From: Sipunculus nudus
Taxonomy: Eukaryota > Annelida > Sipuncula > Golfingiida > Sipunculidae
NCBI GenBank assembly: GCA_026874595.1
Contig: CM049316.1
Span: 49,604,695-49,668,694 of the forward strand
DNA length: 64,000 bases
Reading direction: 5' to 3'
Of this stretch, positions 12,939 through 21,769 are shown piece after piece (the first letter of the stretch is position 1; each line of letters begins with the position of its first letter). The position numbers were made by a program, and so were the translations under genes. Below the pieces are notes generated by a model. It was not told the DNA's origin. It saw only the letters and a program-made list of their open reading frames with translations, and searched no databases.

Positions 12939-13019
12939 TTTTAACAAATCTACGTCACAACAAAACAGCACACAGAAAATAAGATTTATTAGTAAAATAC
13001 AAATAAATAAAATGCCTTA
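12939..13019 (-). repeat. DIRS repeat B, outer copy (81 bp)
   Basis: Identical by eye to 13201-13281. It starts TTTTAACAAATCTACGTCAC and ends AAAATGCCTTA on the plus strand. It is the distal B of the A-ORFs-B-A-B arrangement. Confidence 0.9.
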
Positions 13020-13109
13020 TCCATGTTCAATGCTACCTCACCACAAATAATGGCGAATCATTAATATATCACCTTCTATTTACGCTTAATATCTGAACAT
13101 TAAATATCT

Positions 13110-13198
13110 TAGCACCTAGCATGAATGAACACAAGCGACGGAGGTCGCTGATGTTACAAGTAAACCACCGATAGGTGTCGCTTGTTTTGTGTGACTAC
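13110..13198 (-). repeat. DIRS repeat A, inner copy (89 bp)
   Basis: Identical by eye to 17490-17578. It contains the inverted repeat ACAAGCGAC ... GTCGCTTGT and the small hairpin CGACGGAGGTCG, so it can fold. Confidence 0.92.
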
Positions 13199-13200
13199 TA

Positions 13201-13281
13201 TTTTAACAAATCTACGTCACAACAAAACAGCACACAGAAAATAAGATTTATTAGTAAAATACAAATAAATAAAATGCCTTA
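13201..13281 (-). repeat. DIRS repeat B, inner copy (81 bp)
   Basis: It lies 2 bp from repeat A and is identical by eye to 12939-13019. It sits just downstream of the recombinase gene on the minus strand. Confidence 0.9.
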
Positions 13282-13413
13282 CTTCAGAGAACGTTAAATG
13301 AGAAAGCGGTAAAAGCGAAACCGCAGACAAGTGAAGAGCAAATGAAAACAGTAAACATAAAACAGGGGGGGGGGGAGGATAATATTAAATTGGCACCCAA
13401 GAGAACGACACCG

Positions 13414-14448
13414 CTAATTAGCCAGCATCACACTCGTGTATACATCAGGTGCTCTACAAGACACATAGTGGTCAAAGAAGACGGATCGACATTTCCAGCG
13501 GCCAATAGGCATGGCCGTGTCGGGATCACAACCATGGTCGATCGCTCTGGTAGCAGCAGTAGGCCTAAAGGACTTGGCCGTATATCCTTGACCTGATAGA
13601 CCGGCTTTCGTTATAGCGTCTTGCAGAATTTGACCTACAGTGGACGCAGTTATAGCCGCATATGGTGATCTAAGAGAGAGGAAAACCGGCCCTCCCTCCG
13701 GTCGGAAGGCCTGAGTGCGTGCAATATAGGTCCTTAAGCACTGCACGGGATCAGTAGCCGCTAGGCCACCCGCGGGGACGGTAACAGCAAATCCGGACCG
13801 GTCCGTGTCGTTTTTTATTCCGTGGAATGCGATGGTGAGAGAACCATTGTCATGAAACATTATTTGGTCCAAAGTGAAACACATGCGGCCAACCTCACCA
13901 GAAGCAGGGTCAAACGTCACTGCTTTTGGCGCCACATCTGACGGTCTGAGCATGAAGGTCAAAGCCAACAAAGTTATCGATTTCATACGCAGCTGTTTGA
14001 TAGAAAGTACATCATTACTCGGCCAAGCACAAAACAGTTTGACAAACGGTTCAATGGGAAGTATTTTGGTGCGCTGTCTCGCGGTTGTAGTACCAGTCTT
14101 GACTAATGCTGTCACAAGCCTCTTAATGTCGGCATCATGTGTTACGTCTGGTAGGCCACAAGCACCATACAGGTGTGACAGGGCAGATAGGGCTGACTGT
14201 AGGGTCGATTTAGGTCTATTCGACTGATCAGATAACATGCACAAGAAGTCCGCCGTAACAGCAGGATCCAAAGGAGGATATGGCTCCCCACGAACCTCAC
14301 AAAAAGTCACAAATTTATTCAAAAGTCTATTATAGAGTTGTAGAGTAGATTCAGCCAAACATAAAGGAAGTTGGATGGCTGCTCTTTGTGACAACCCTTT
14401 GGATTTTAGATTATCTTGCCAGATACGCGCCATGCATACAGGCGCCAT
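13414..14448 (-). CDS. Tyrosine recombinase of DIRS-like element
   Basis: An intact frame of 344 codons, starting at the ATG at 14448 and overlapping the end of the RNase H frame by 43 bases in another frame. The enzyme would integrate a circular cDNA by strand exchange through a covalent 3'-phosphotyrosine. An N-terminal SAM-like core-binding half (residues about 30-120, LYNRLLNKFVTFC, LSALSHLYGACG) precedes the catalytic half. There, Arg168 lies in MLRPSDVA, Arg295 in AKSFRPTAAT, Trp318 in GRWKCRS, and the nucleophile Tyr328 in FFDHYVS. The usual HxxR histidine is Lys292, which is odd. The frame is open far upstream of 14448 (to 15315), but that part is the RNase H sequence read out of frame, so the start at 14448 is preferred. 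Confidence 0.88.
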   Translation of the reverse strand: MAPVCMARIWQDNLKSKGLSQRAAIQLPLCLAESTLQLYNRLLNKFVTFCEVRGEPYPPLDPAVTADFLCMLSDQSNRPKSTLQSALSALSHLYGACGLPDVTHDADIKRLVTALVKTGTTTARQRTKILPIEPFVKLFCAWPSNDVLSIKQLRMKSITLLALTFMLRPSDVAPKAVTFDPASGEVGRMCFTLDQIMFHDNGSLTIAFHGIKNDTDRSGFAVTVPAGGLAATDPVQCLRTYIARTQAFRPEGGPVFLSLRSPYAAITASTVGQILQDAITKAGLSGQGYTAKSFRPTAATRAIDHGCDPDTAMPIGRWKCRSVFFDHYVSCRAPDVYTSVMLAN

Positions 14449-16403
14449 CTGGCGTTCTTTCGCGGTTCTGGTTGGATACCTGACGCTAGAATCCAAGCTT
14501 TTCCGGTCGGCAGCTGGATCGGACGGTCTACGCTCATGAGTATTAACTTCTGAAACCACGGTTGGCTTGGCCACCAAGGGGCGACTAGCGTAGCGTCTGC
14601 ACGTTGACGGTGAACCAAGTCCAGGATACGTGGAATCAGCCAAAATGGTCCGTTCACGAAATTGTTCCAATCGCCCCAGTCCGTTTGGGCGAGCGCGTCG
14701 ACCGCTTCCGTCATGGGGTCCCAGTACAAACTGTTGTACCGGGGTAACTGGGCTGTTGTCAAGGACGCGAACCTGTCGATATCGTGCGGACCCCAGACAC
14801 GGTCCAGCATCTGAAATAATTTTGGATGTAACGTCCAGTCGTACGTGGTCAGTTTTCTCGACAGACAATCGGCGTGCAGGTTCTGAGGCCCTGCCAAATG
14901 CTTGGCAGATAGCTCTATCCCATTCTCGTAAGCCGTTATCCATAGGGCTCGGGCGAGGTGGGTTAGTGGAGCACTTTGACCACCCAAATGATTGACGTAA
15001 GCAACGCTGGTAATGTTGTCCGTAAGAACTTGAATCTTCTTGCCTTTTATATGAGGCATAAAAGTCAGTACAGCCAAGAGAATCGTTAATAATTCTCTGA
15101 AATTGGAAGATTGATGCGCAGTGAACTTGTCCCAGAGACCGCTGGCTTCCATATTGTCCATCACTGCACCCCATCCCGAGCCGGAAGCGTCTGTCGTTAA
15201 CTGGGCCTGTATTGGTTTGTTGGATAGGGGGCTCCCGTTCCATGTCTTTAAAGCATCGAGCCATCAACGTAGATCTTTGCACGTAGCAGGGTCTAATACA
15301 AAGCGGTCGCTCCATGTCTTTCTACTTGCAAGTAGGCATTATAGATTACGAAGCAAAAGTTTAGCCGGAAGTATGCACACAGTCATGCTCACGCACTGAC
15401 CCGCTATCCTGGCAAGCGCTCGAGCAGTAAGCCAGCCTTGGGTTAAAGCCCTGTGAATGTCTTTGCGTAACACACGTATTCTGTCTTTAGGTACAGAAAC
15501 CCATGGGTGATCGTCATCAGTAACAGTACATATTTTATAGCCAAGAAATGTTTGTTCATGATGCGGTTCTGTATGCGACTTCTCCCAATTCACGTGCCAT
15601 CCTAAGGTAACTAAAGTGGTCAACATGAAATCTCTATGTTTACATACATCATTCTTGTTTGCCATCAAAAGAAAATCATCAACATATGCTACTACTCTTA
15701 AATCATTTACCCTTAAGTACTGAACAACTGGCCTTACACATTTGTAGAAAAAATACGGGGAAACACAAAGGCCGAATGGCAAAGACTGCCACACAAAGTA
15801 TCTATGTTTCCAACAGAAACCTAAGAACTGTTGATGTGCTTTGAGCACAGGAACGTGATGAAAACCATTACGAATATCAAGAGTTACTAGACTATCATTT
15901 GCCTGAATGAGTGATTTAACAATTCTTATGTCCTCTTGTTTAAAGGATGGTACTATACAACACTTGTTTAATTCCCGGAGGTCAATAATCAGTCTAAATT
16001 TATTGTTCTTCTTCGGCACTACAGATAAAGGTGACACACATGTAGGTTTATTATCTACTCTTCGAATAGCACCAGATTTTAAAAGGTCACCTAGTTCCTT
16101 GTCAATAAAATCACAGTGAGTGGGATTGTTCACACGATTTGGTAATTCAAAACGTTGTGGTGTAGATTGAAAAGGTAATGGCACCCCATGTTTCAACCAT
16201 TCTATCACGAATGGTGAGGCACCGATTGTTTCATAAGCCGCCGCTTTCAAGGAATTGGCCTTAAAAATGCTACACATGATATTAACGGAATTGTGAAAAA
16301 AATAACATATCACCCATCCTATCACGCACATTTGTCTGAATTGTGACAATAAAAGGAAAATAATCCACACATTCATGAGGAAAATATAGCATGAACTGAT
16401 CAC
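14406..16403 (-). pseudogene. DIRS-type reverse transcriptase-RNase H, two in-frame stops
   Basis: One frame carries RT (16403-15339) and RNase H (to 14406). RT motifs, with residues counted from 16403, are LDIRNGFHHV at 175 (first catalytic Asp176), SLPFGLCVSP near 207, and AYVDDFLL with YVDD at 240-243. The RNase H part shows a TDAS-type start, VLTDNITSVAYVNH and NLHADCLSR, then the DIRS tail with DIDRFAS and PFWLIPRILDLV. TAA at 15339-15341 and TGA at 15264-15266 interrupt the join between the domains. The TGA stands where the family usually has Trp. The first 42 codons are hydrophobic and T-rich and may be non-coding. ATG 16277 is the more likely start. The gag stop lies 12 bases upstream of 16403. 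Confidence 0.88.
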
Positions 16404-16414
16404 ATAAAGTCATT

Positions 16415-17467
16415 TTAATTAGAATTTTCCTGGTCAAATGAATTGTTCTGTTGAAAAGGGCGATTTGTGAAAGTGCCGTATGCACCACCGCCGGCAGGGT
16501 AGTTATGGTGATTACCTCTGAACGGAAAACGTGAGCGGTACCCTGGCCTGTTGCCAAAAACTCTTCCGCGGTTGAATGATCTGTCCCGATCAGAAGTTTG
16601 TTGCTGAGGGATTAAGCTGTTGGCAATGCGCAAATTTTCTAGAGCCCTGGGCGGTAAAGCAGAGGTATTCCGTTGTAATGTGCGAAAAATCCGTGATGCT
16701 TGTGGATACTGGGACTTGACAATCAAATCGGCAAATTCGTCTTGCAGGCACTGGACCTGAGCAAGGCTGACCAGATATAAACGATCTAAGTCCTGTTCTG
16801 TAACGTTTCCGCGTGGCAAAGTAGCTAGCAGTTTGAGCGAAGTTTCTGCATACCGTGCCGATTTTGATATAATGTTTAACAGTGGCTGATCAACACGGGG
16901 CACACCTTGTCGAGCGTCGTGCACTTTATGGTCAGCTGGTAATATCACGTGGGATAACGAGTCCCGCAAAGATTTATATTCACCCTGTATGTCAGGCTCC
17001 TCAGAATGGCGAAGTGAAGTATCTTGGCCAGGAAAGAGGGGGCCCCTCTGTTGAATTTCACTCGGGGCTAGGGGGTCCCACAGTGGACGTACAGTTCTAG
17101 TACCGTTAGTACTTAACGTGGCCTGGTATGGCGGAACATTGACAGTGTCATTAGCATCAGTGGGCAGATCAACGTCTGCTGGTGTACTCACCACGGTGTT
17201 TAATTTTTCTGAAAGAGCTGCCCCGAGCGGAGAACGCTGCGTGTAGCAGGGTGACTCGGTGCGTAATCCACTAACGCCATCAATGGCGGGTCCGGCTGGT
17301 TTAAAAATTTGACCCTCAAGAGCTTTGTTTTGATTATAATCCTGATTATCTTCAAGTTTTTGGAACCTAACCTGCAAATGTCCGTGTTCCAGCTGGAGAT
17401 TTTTGAAGTCACCACAAAGTTGTTCCAGCTTATCACAAATTTCAGTAAGTTTTTCGGAGCTCGACAT
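16415..17467 (-). CDS. Gag-like protein of DIRS-like element
   Basis: An open frame of about 350 codons. I chose ATG 17467, giving MSSSEKLTEICDKLEQLCGD, over the in-frame start at 17512, because the extra N-terminal residues come from the A repeat. Residues 1-45 look like a coiled coil with Leu-rich heptads (LEQLCGDFKNLQLEHGHLQV). The middle is Pro/Thr-rich, followed by a helical region (ARYAETSLKLLATL, LVSLAQVQCLQDEFADLIV). The C-terminus is Arg/Gly/Phe/Asn-rich (FNRGRVFGNRPGYRSRFPF), suiting RNA binding. There is no zinc knuckle. It is the first gene after the left A repeat in the element's own direction, so it likely packages the element RNA. No break is seen. Confidence 0.75.
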   Translation of the reverse strand: MSSSEKLTEICDKLEQLCGDFKNLQLEHGHLQVRFQKLEDNQDYNQNKALEGQIFKPAGPAIDGVSGLRTESPCYTQRSPLGAALSEKLNTVVSTPADVDLPTDANDTVNVPPYQATLSTNGTRTVRPLWDPLAPSEIQQRGPLFPGQDTSLRHSEEPDIQGEYKSLRDSLSHVILPADHKVHDARQGVPRVDQPLLNIISKSARYAETSLKLLATLPRGNVTEQDLDRLYLVSLAQVQCLQDEFADLIVKSQYPQASRIFRTLQRNTSALPPRALENLRIANSLIPQQQTSDRDRSFNRGRVFGNRPGYRSRFPFRGNHHNYPAGGGAYGTFTNRPFQQNNSFDQENSN

Positions 17468-17578
17468 GACTGTGATACAAGCGGTGAGGTAGCACCTAGC
17501 ATGAATGAACACAAGCGACGGAGGTCGCTGATGTTACAAGTAAACCACCGATAGGTGTCGCTTGTTTTGTGTGACTAC

Positions 17579-17614
17579 CAGCAACCAGGTGGTTGGCGCT
17601 GGTCTGTGAAGCTT
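17579..17614. other. Short unique spacer between DIRS end and palindrome
   Basis: Thirty-six bases containing CAGGTGGTTGGCGCTGG. No feature. Confidence 0.4.
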
Positions 17615-17738
17615 ACGAAGCAATAGTCCATCTCTGGACCCTTGTGTCCTATGTTAGACCTGATGGACGGACACCTACGTGTCCGTCCATCAGGTCTAAC
17701 ATAGGACACAAGGGTCCAGAGATGGACTAACGAAGCAA
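17615..17738. mobile_element. 106-bp perfect foldback palindrome in a 9-bp target duplication
   Basis: Arms of 51 bp (17624-17674 and 17679-17729) are perfect reverse complements around a CTAC loop, with outer end TAGTCCATCTCTGGACCC. It is flanked on both sides by ACGAAGCAA (17615-17623 and 17730-17738). A palindrome bounded by a 9-bp direct repeat is what a tiny foldback MITE would leave. Nine bases is the usual duplication for Mutator-like transposases. No coding capacity. The superfamily is inferred only from the duplication length. Confidence 0.85.
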
Positions 17739-19280
17739 CAATCAAAGGAAGACGATAACAACACAATAGAAGTCTTCTTCATGGGCCATCGCACACCCAT
17801 AGAACATGGCTCCAACTGTCCAGTGTAATGCCCCTGCCGACATTTACTATCACATAATGCCGCCACTTATGGTCACGGCAATAGGATGTACTTTATTATT
17901 TGAAGAAAAAACGATGCAGGATATGAAGAAACTTACAATATAATCACATAATTTGACGTAGAATGTTAGACGCTATCAAATGCTGAAAACAATAAGTCTT
18001 CCACATAAAAATAACAGAATTATAAGCGTTTCTTTGAATGGTCCCATGTTCTCGTTTGACAAGAAATGCTGCGAGATATGACGAGATATTCACTTTTGTC
18101 ACTTCAAACTAGTCAAGTTAATCTTGAACCAATAGAAAAATAAATTCTCTAGCATTAAAATGACAGAGATATAGACATTTGTCCGAAATCTCGAATATTC
18201 TCGTTTGGAGTGAGATGGTACAAGATGTGGCGAGATGTTTGTTATAATCGTGTATAGCTTCCAAAACGCAACAAAATGCTGAAAACTGCTCCTCTTTAGC
18301 CGAAAAGGTGACCACGTTATTAGCATTTCTGTGAAATCTCGTAATTTCTCGTTTGGCGATGAACCAAGCGAGATTTCACGAGACTTGCAATTGAATGACT
18401 TAGAACCAAGGGAATGCTACCTCATGCAGAAAATAAGACCCTTGTAGTATAAATATCAACAGAGATAGAAGCAAAAAACTAATTATTTTCAGATTGCCAA
18501 GTTTTACCCCAAAATTTGGTTGCCATGGTAACAGCAGCACAAAGCTACATATACGGAGGAATAAGCCAATAATCCTAGTTTCAGATAAGACAAGAAACAT
18601 TGTGTCACGTTTAATATTTTTGGAGATATTGCAGAAAAATGATATGTTACAGTGTTTCAAGTACCACGCCCCCTGGTGGCCATTTCCAAAAAATGAAAAA
18701 TTAATTTCGAGATATTTCTAAATAACACAAAATATGTCATTTTCAAAGTCATATTTAAAAAAATTCGACCTGTATGTCATATTTTATGAAATCTCGAAAA
18801 TTCTCGTTTCACGAGAAATGGTGCGAGATTTTACGAGACTTTCACTTGTATGATAAAAAGCTTATTTAGTACTATCTGATGCAAAAAAGTAGAACTCTCT
18901 TGCTTTAAAACTGACAAAGTTAGAAAAATTAGTCCATTGATTTTCGATTTTCATCAATTTTATCCGAAAATACTTAACCATGGTTACAACAAATTTGCGT
19001 GAGCTACACGCCAGATGAAAGGCCTTGGAATGACGATTAAAATGAGCTACAGTTGAAGTAGATACGCCCAATGGTAACAAAGATATGAAGAAAAAACCGT
19101 TTTGAGAACTTTTGGTGACCCTGACCTTGACCTCTGACCTCTGACCGATTATGGCCAAAAACAATAGGCACCCAGGGTTATTGATTTTACACTTTTTCTA
19201 TAAGTTTAAGGGTGATTGCTTCAAAATTGTGGCCTGTAGAGCACCGACAAACAAACAGACAGACAGACAGACAGACAATC
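17739..19280. repeat. Composite dispersed repeat (first family), copy 3
   Basis: 17739-17990 is unique and unrecognised. From 18000 the ATCTCGTTTG ... GAGAT units recur (about 18040, 18190, 18330, 18790). A CCACGCCCCCTGGTGGCC box follows near 18663, AACCATGGTTAC near 18973 and TGACCTTGACCTCTGACC near 19120, then a GACAGACAGACAGAC run. Order and content match 345-3150 and 5940-8420. No gene. Confidence 0.65.
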
Positions 19281-19555
19281 AAACATACGGAACTGACCAA
19301 CATGCTTGCGAAAATCGAAGATTTAACAGACATACGGAACTGACCAACATGCTTGCCGAAATCTTTGATTCCGGCAAGCAACAAACATACGAACTGATCA
19401 ACATGCTTGCCGAATCTTTGATTCTGGCAAGCAACAAACATATGCGGGTGATCAACATACTTGTCGAAATCTTTGATTCCGGCAAGTAACAAACAAACAT
19501 ACGGAACTGACCAACATACTTGGAAAAACAAGGAGATTTCCGGCAAGTAATAAAG
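19281..19555. repeat. Minisatellite ~58 bp with GCTTGCCG/CGGCAAGC hairpins, about five units
   Basis: ACATACGGAACTGACCAACA is repeated, followed by the near-palindrome GCTTGCCGAAATC TTT GATTCCGGCAAGC. It is related to 8427-8585. The 215-codon minus ORF across it is an artefact of the unit length. Confidence 0.88.
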
Positions 19556-19946
19556 TTTGGACTGTGCCTCCAACATGTATGAGCATAGATAGGGCCCGGA
19601 AAGGCCGTCACGCACCGCTGCACACGCCGGCCGCCCACTGTAAGGATCCTGCCGCCACTTGCGGCGACAGCACGTGTCTTCGTGGTTTGGTGAAACACGG
19701 CGCGAGATTTGACGAGACTTACAATGTGACCCCTGAATGTGACTGCGAGTGTCGGACGCTATCCAGCGCTGCAAACCATGTGTCTGTAGCGTAAAAAATG
19801 ACAGAATCACAGGCATTTCTTTGAATTGTCTCATGTTCTCGTTTCACGAGAAACGGTGCGAGATCTGACGAGTTTCACTATTGAATGACTTAGAACTAAA
19901 CTAATGCTATCTAACGCCAAAAAACAGAGCTTTCTATCGCAAATAT
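19556..19946. repeat. Composite-repeat remnant up to the Gypsy junction
   Basis: A GC-rich patch at 19590-19680 is followed by first-family units (CGAGATTTGACGAG, CTCGTTTCACGAGAAACGGTG). GAATGACTTAGAAC at 19880 matches 18393. The repeat is cut at about 19945, where gag coding sequence begins. Confidence 0.55.
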
Positions 19947-21137
19947 CGCCAGCACCAGCAGTACGGACGGCCTGGTCCTGATGAACATCATAACCGGTTC
20001 CCATATGTGATTACCAGAGCTGCCCCTCTTCAACATTATGATCCAATCCAGGGTGGTCAACCTGTGTCTATAGAGACTTACCATGCACCTTCTACACAAA
20101 ACAGCGATACACCTGTGATAAACCAAGTTCATTTTGGTAACCCACATGAACCATCTTTGCTACAGACTTCTTCGGTGCCAGATTTCAGTCATCCAACACA
20201 CCATGGACCAGCTACCAAGCCTGCTACTTTTGATGGATCGTCTGGGTGGCACGATCACCTAGTGCAATTTGAGCTTATTGCACAACTTAATGGATGGTCA
20301 GAACAAACCAGAGCCCTGTAGTTAGCAGCTAGCCTACGAGGTCAGGCCCAGAGTATTCTGTGCGACTTAGAACCAGGCCTGCGCACTCACTATTCTTCTC
20401 TTGTCTCAGCACTCACAGAACGCTTCGAGCCGTCTAATCAACGAGAGGTTTACCGTGCCCAGCTGCGATCCAAGTTGCGCAATAAAGGCGAAAGCTTGTC
20501 CTCACTCGCCCAGGAAATCAGGAAGTTAGTCAGGAAAGCATTCCCGGAGGCAACTGCTGAGTTCAAGGATACTCTGGCTAAAAATTCCTTTGTTGATGCC
20601 TTAAACGACCATGATATTGAATGGGCCATCCAGCAAGGACACCCGAAAAGCCTCCAAGAAGCAATCCAGCTCGGGCATGAATTCGAGGCCTTTCGAATCG
20701 GTAGAACCCGCAGAGTCCAAACAGCTCGTGTTCGATTCCAGTCCATGGAACCCTCAGAAAAGCCTCAGGTAGAGGCAAGTGTCAACCTGCAGTGGAACTG
20801 TGAGGCTTCAGAGAAGAATCTCCGTGTGTTGTGTGAGAAATTAGATGAGATTCTCAAACATCTCACAAAACCCACACCCCCAGCATTTCCTAATGGGCAG
20901 CAGAACTCACCAAAACGCAGACCATCTCCAAAACAATGTACGTTTTGCAAAAGAACTGGACATCTGTATTCAGAATGTTACAGCCGGCAAAACATAGAGA
21001 GGCGGGAAAGGAGAAGAGAGGCAGACGGCCAAAGGGGAAATGATAGGAGACCACCACCAAGCAGTACCAATGATCCCGATGAGACGTATATGAGGACTCT
21101 TGTTGACAAGCAAGATAATGAGGGAAACTGCCAGTAG
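19947..21137 (+). pseudogene. Gypsy gag, truncated with one nonsense codon
   Basis: One frame runs from the truncation point to TAA/TAG-type end 21137, interrupted by TAG at 20319-20321. After a Pro/His-rich N-part comes the capsid-like segment (ASLRGQAQSILCDL, SSLVSALTERFEP, LSSLAQEIRKLVRKAFPEA). A zinc knuckle CTFCKRTGHLYSEC (CX2CX4HX4C) follows at 20937-20978, then an Arg-rich tail. Gag would assemble the particle and bind element RNA. The start codon is missing because the element is 5'-truncated. Pol follows in another frame about 100 bp on. Confidence 0.88.
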
Positions 21138-21244
21138 CTGAAGCTGTGGGTCAGGTCTCAGCGGAACATGCAAGTGGACCCACCTTCTCAGAAACGAATT
21201 GGGATCTACCATTCTATCTCGATTGAATAGTTTCGTGCTGTTAT

Positions 21245-21769
21245 ATGAATCACCATGCACCAAATGAGTCACTTTACTTGACAACTCACATCTACGGACT
21301 ACAGATTGATTGCCTGGTGGATTCGGGGTCTACCATCAGTATTGTGAATCCTACACAATACTTTAAAATGCCAGAAGATGTGCGTCCCCCTCTCAAAGAC
21401 ACTAAACTCCAAATTAGAATACGTGATGGTGGAATCGTCGAGTCTCTTGGTCAAGTGGGCCTTCCTGTGCAAATTGCACAGGATGTGTTTACCCATCCAA
21501 TGATAGTTGCAGAAGTGGAAGCAGATGGAGTAATAGGCTTCGACTTTCTAAAACGGCATGGTTTCAGCAATGATTTTCGAACTGGTTGTATGCGGTTTGG
21601 GAACAATGAAATTGCCTGCTCTGCATGCAAACAGGAGAGAGAAGAGTTCACAATTTCCCTACGTGAGAAAATGACCATCCCAGCCTTGAGTGAAATCTTT
21701 GTGGCAGGATACATAAACGACCCAAAAGACCAATGTCTGCTGCCTTCAACAGCTGTCGTTGAACCTTAA
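21245..21769 (+). pseudogene. Gypsy pol: aspartic protease region
   Basis: The frame holds a retropepsin-type active site, CLVDSGSTISIVNP (residues about 24-37), and the second-half motif ADGVIGFDFLKRHG (residues about 93-106). Such a protease cuts Gag-Pol as a dimer. The frame ends in TAA at 21767-21769. The downstream reading continues in the +1 frame from about 21766, so a one-base indel separates protease from RT in this copy. Confidence 0.85.

Larger units (their letters stand above)
12939..17578 (-). mobile_element. DIRS-order retrotransposon (tyrosine recombinase) with split direct repeats
   Basis: Read on the minus strand, the order is repeat A (17578-17490), gag, RT-RNase H, tyrosine recombinase, repeat B (13281-13201), repeat A (13198-13110), a 90-bp spacer, then repeat B (13019-12939). 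This A-ORFs-B-A-B layout is the split direct repeat arrangement described for PAT- and Ngaro-type elements. Such elements insert by a YR-mediated circle rather than by a DDE integrase. No methyltransferase domain is seen after the RNase H. Two nonsense codons in RT-RNase H make this copy non-autonomous. The A and B copies are identical by eye, so the insertion looks fairly recent. Confidence 0.9.

Noticed and set aside
13414-15315. 633-codon minus-strand ORF as one protein
   Set aside because: Only the last 344 codons resemble a recombinase. The first half is the RNase H sequence read out of frame, and the RNase H motifs lie in the other frame.
17579-17738. Foldback as part of the DIRS terminal repeat
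   Set aside because: It lies outside repeat A and has its own 9-bp flanking duplication, so it is a separate insertion.
19187-19834. 215-codon minus-strand ORF
   Set aside because: It crosses the 58-bp minisatellite and a junction of repeats. It is an artefact.
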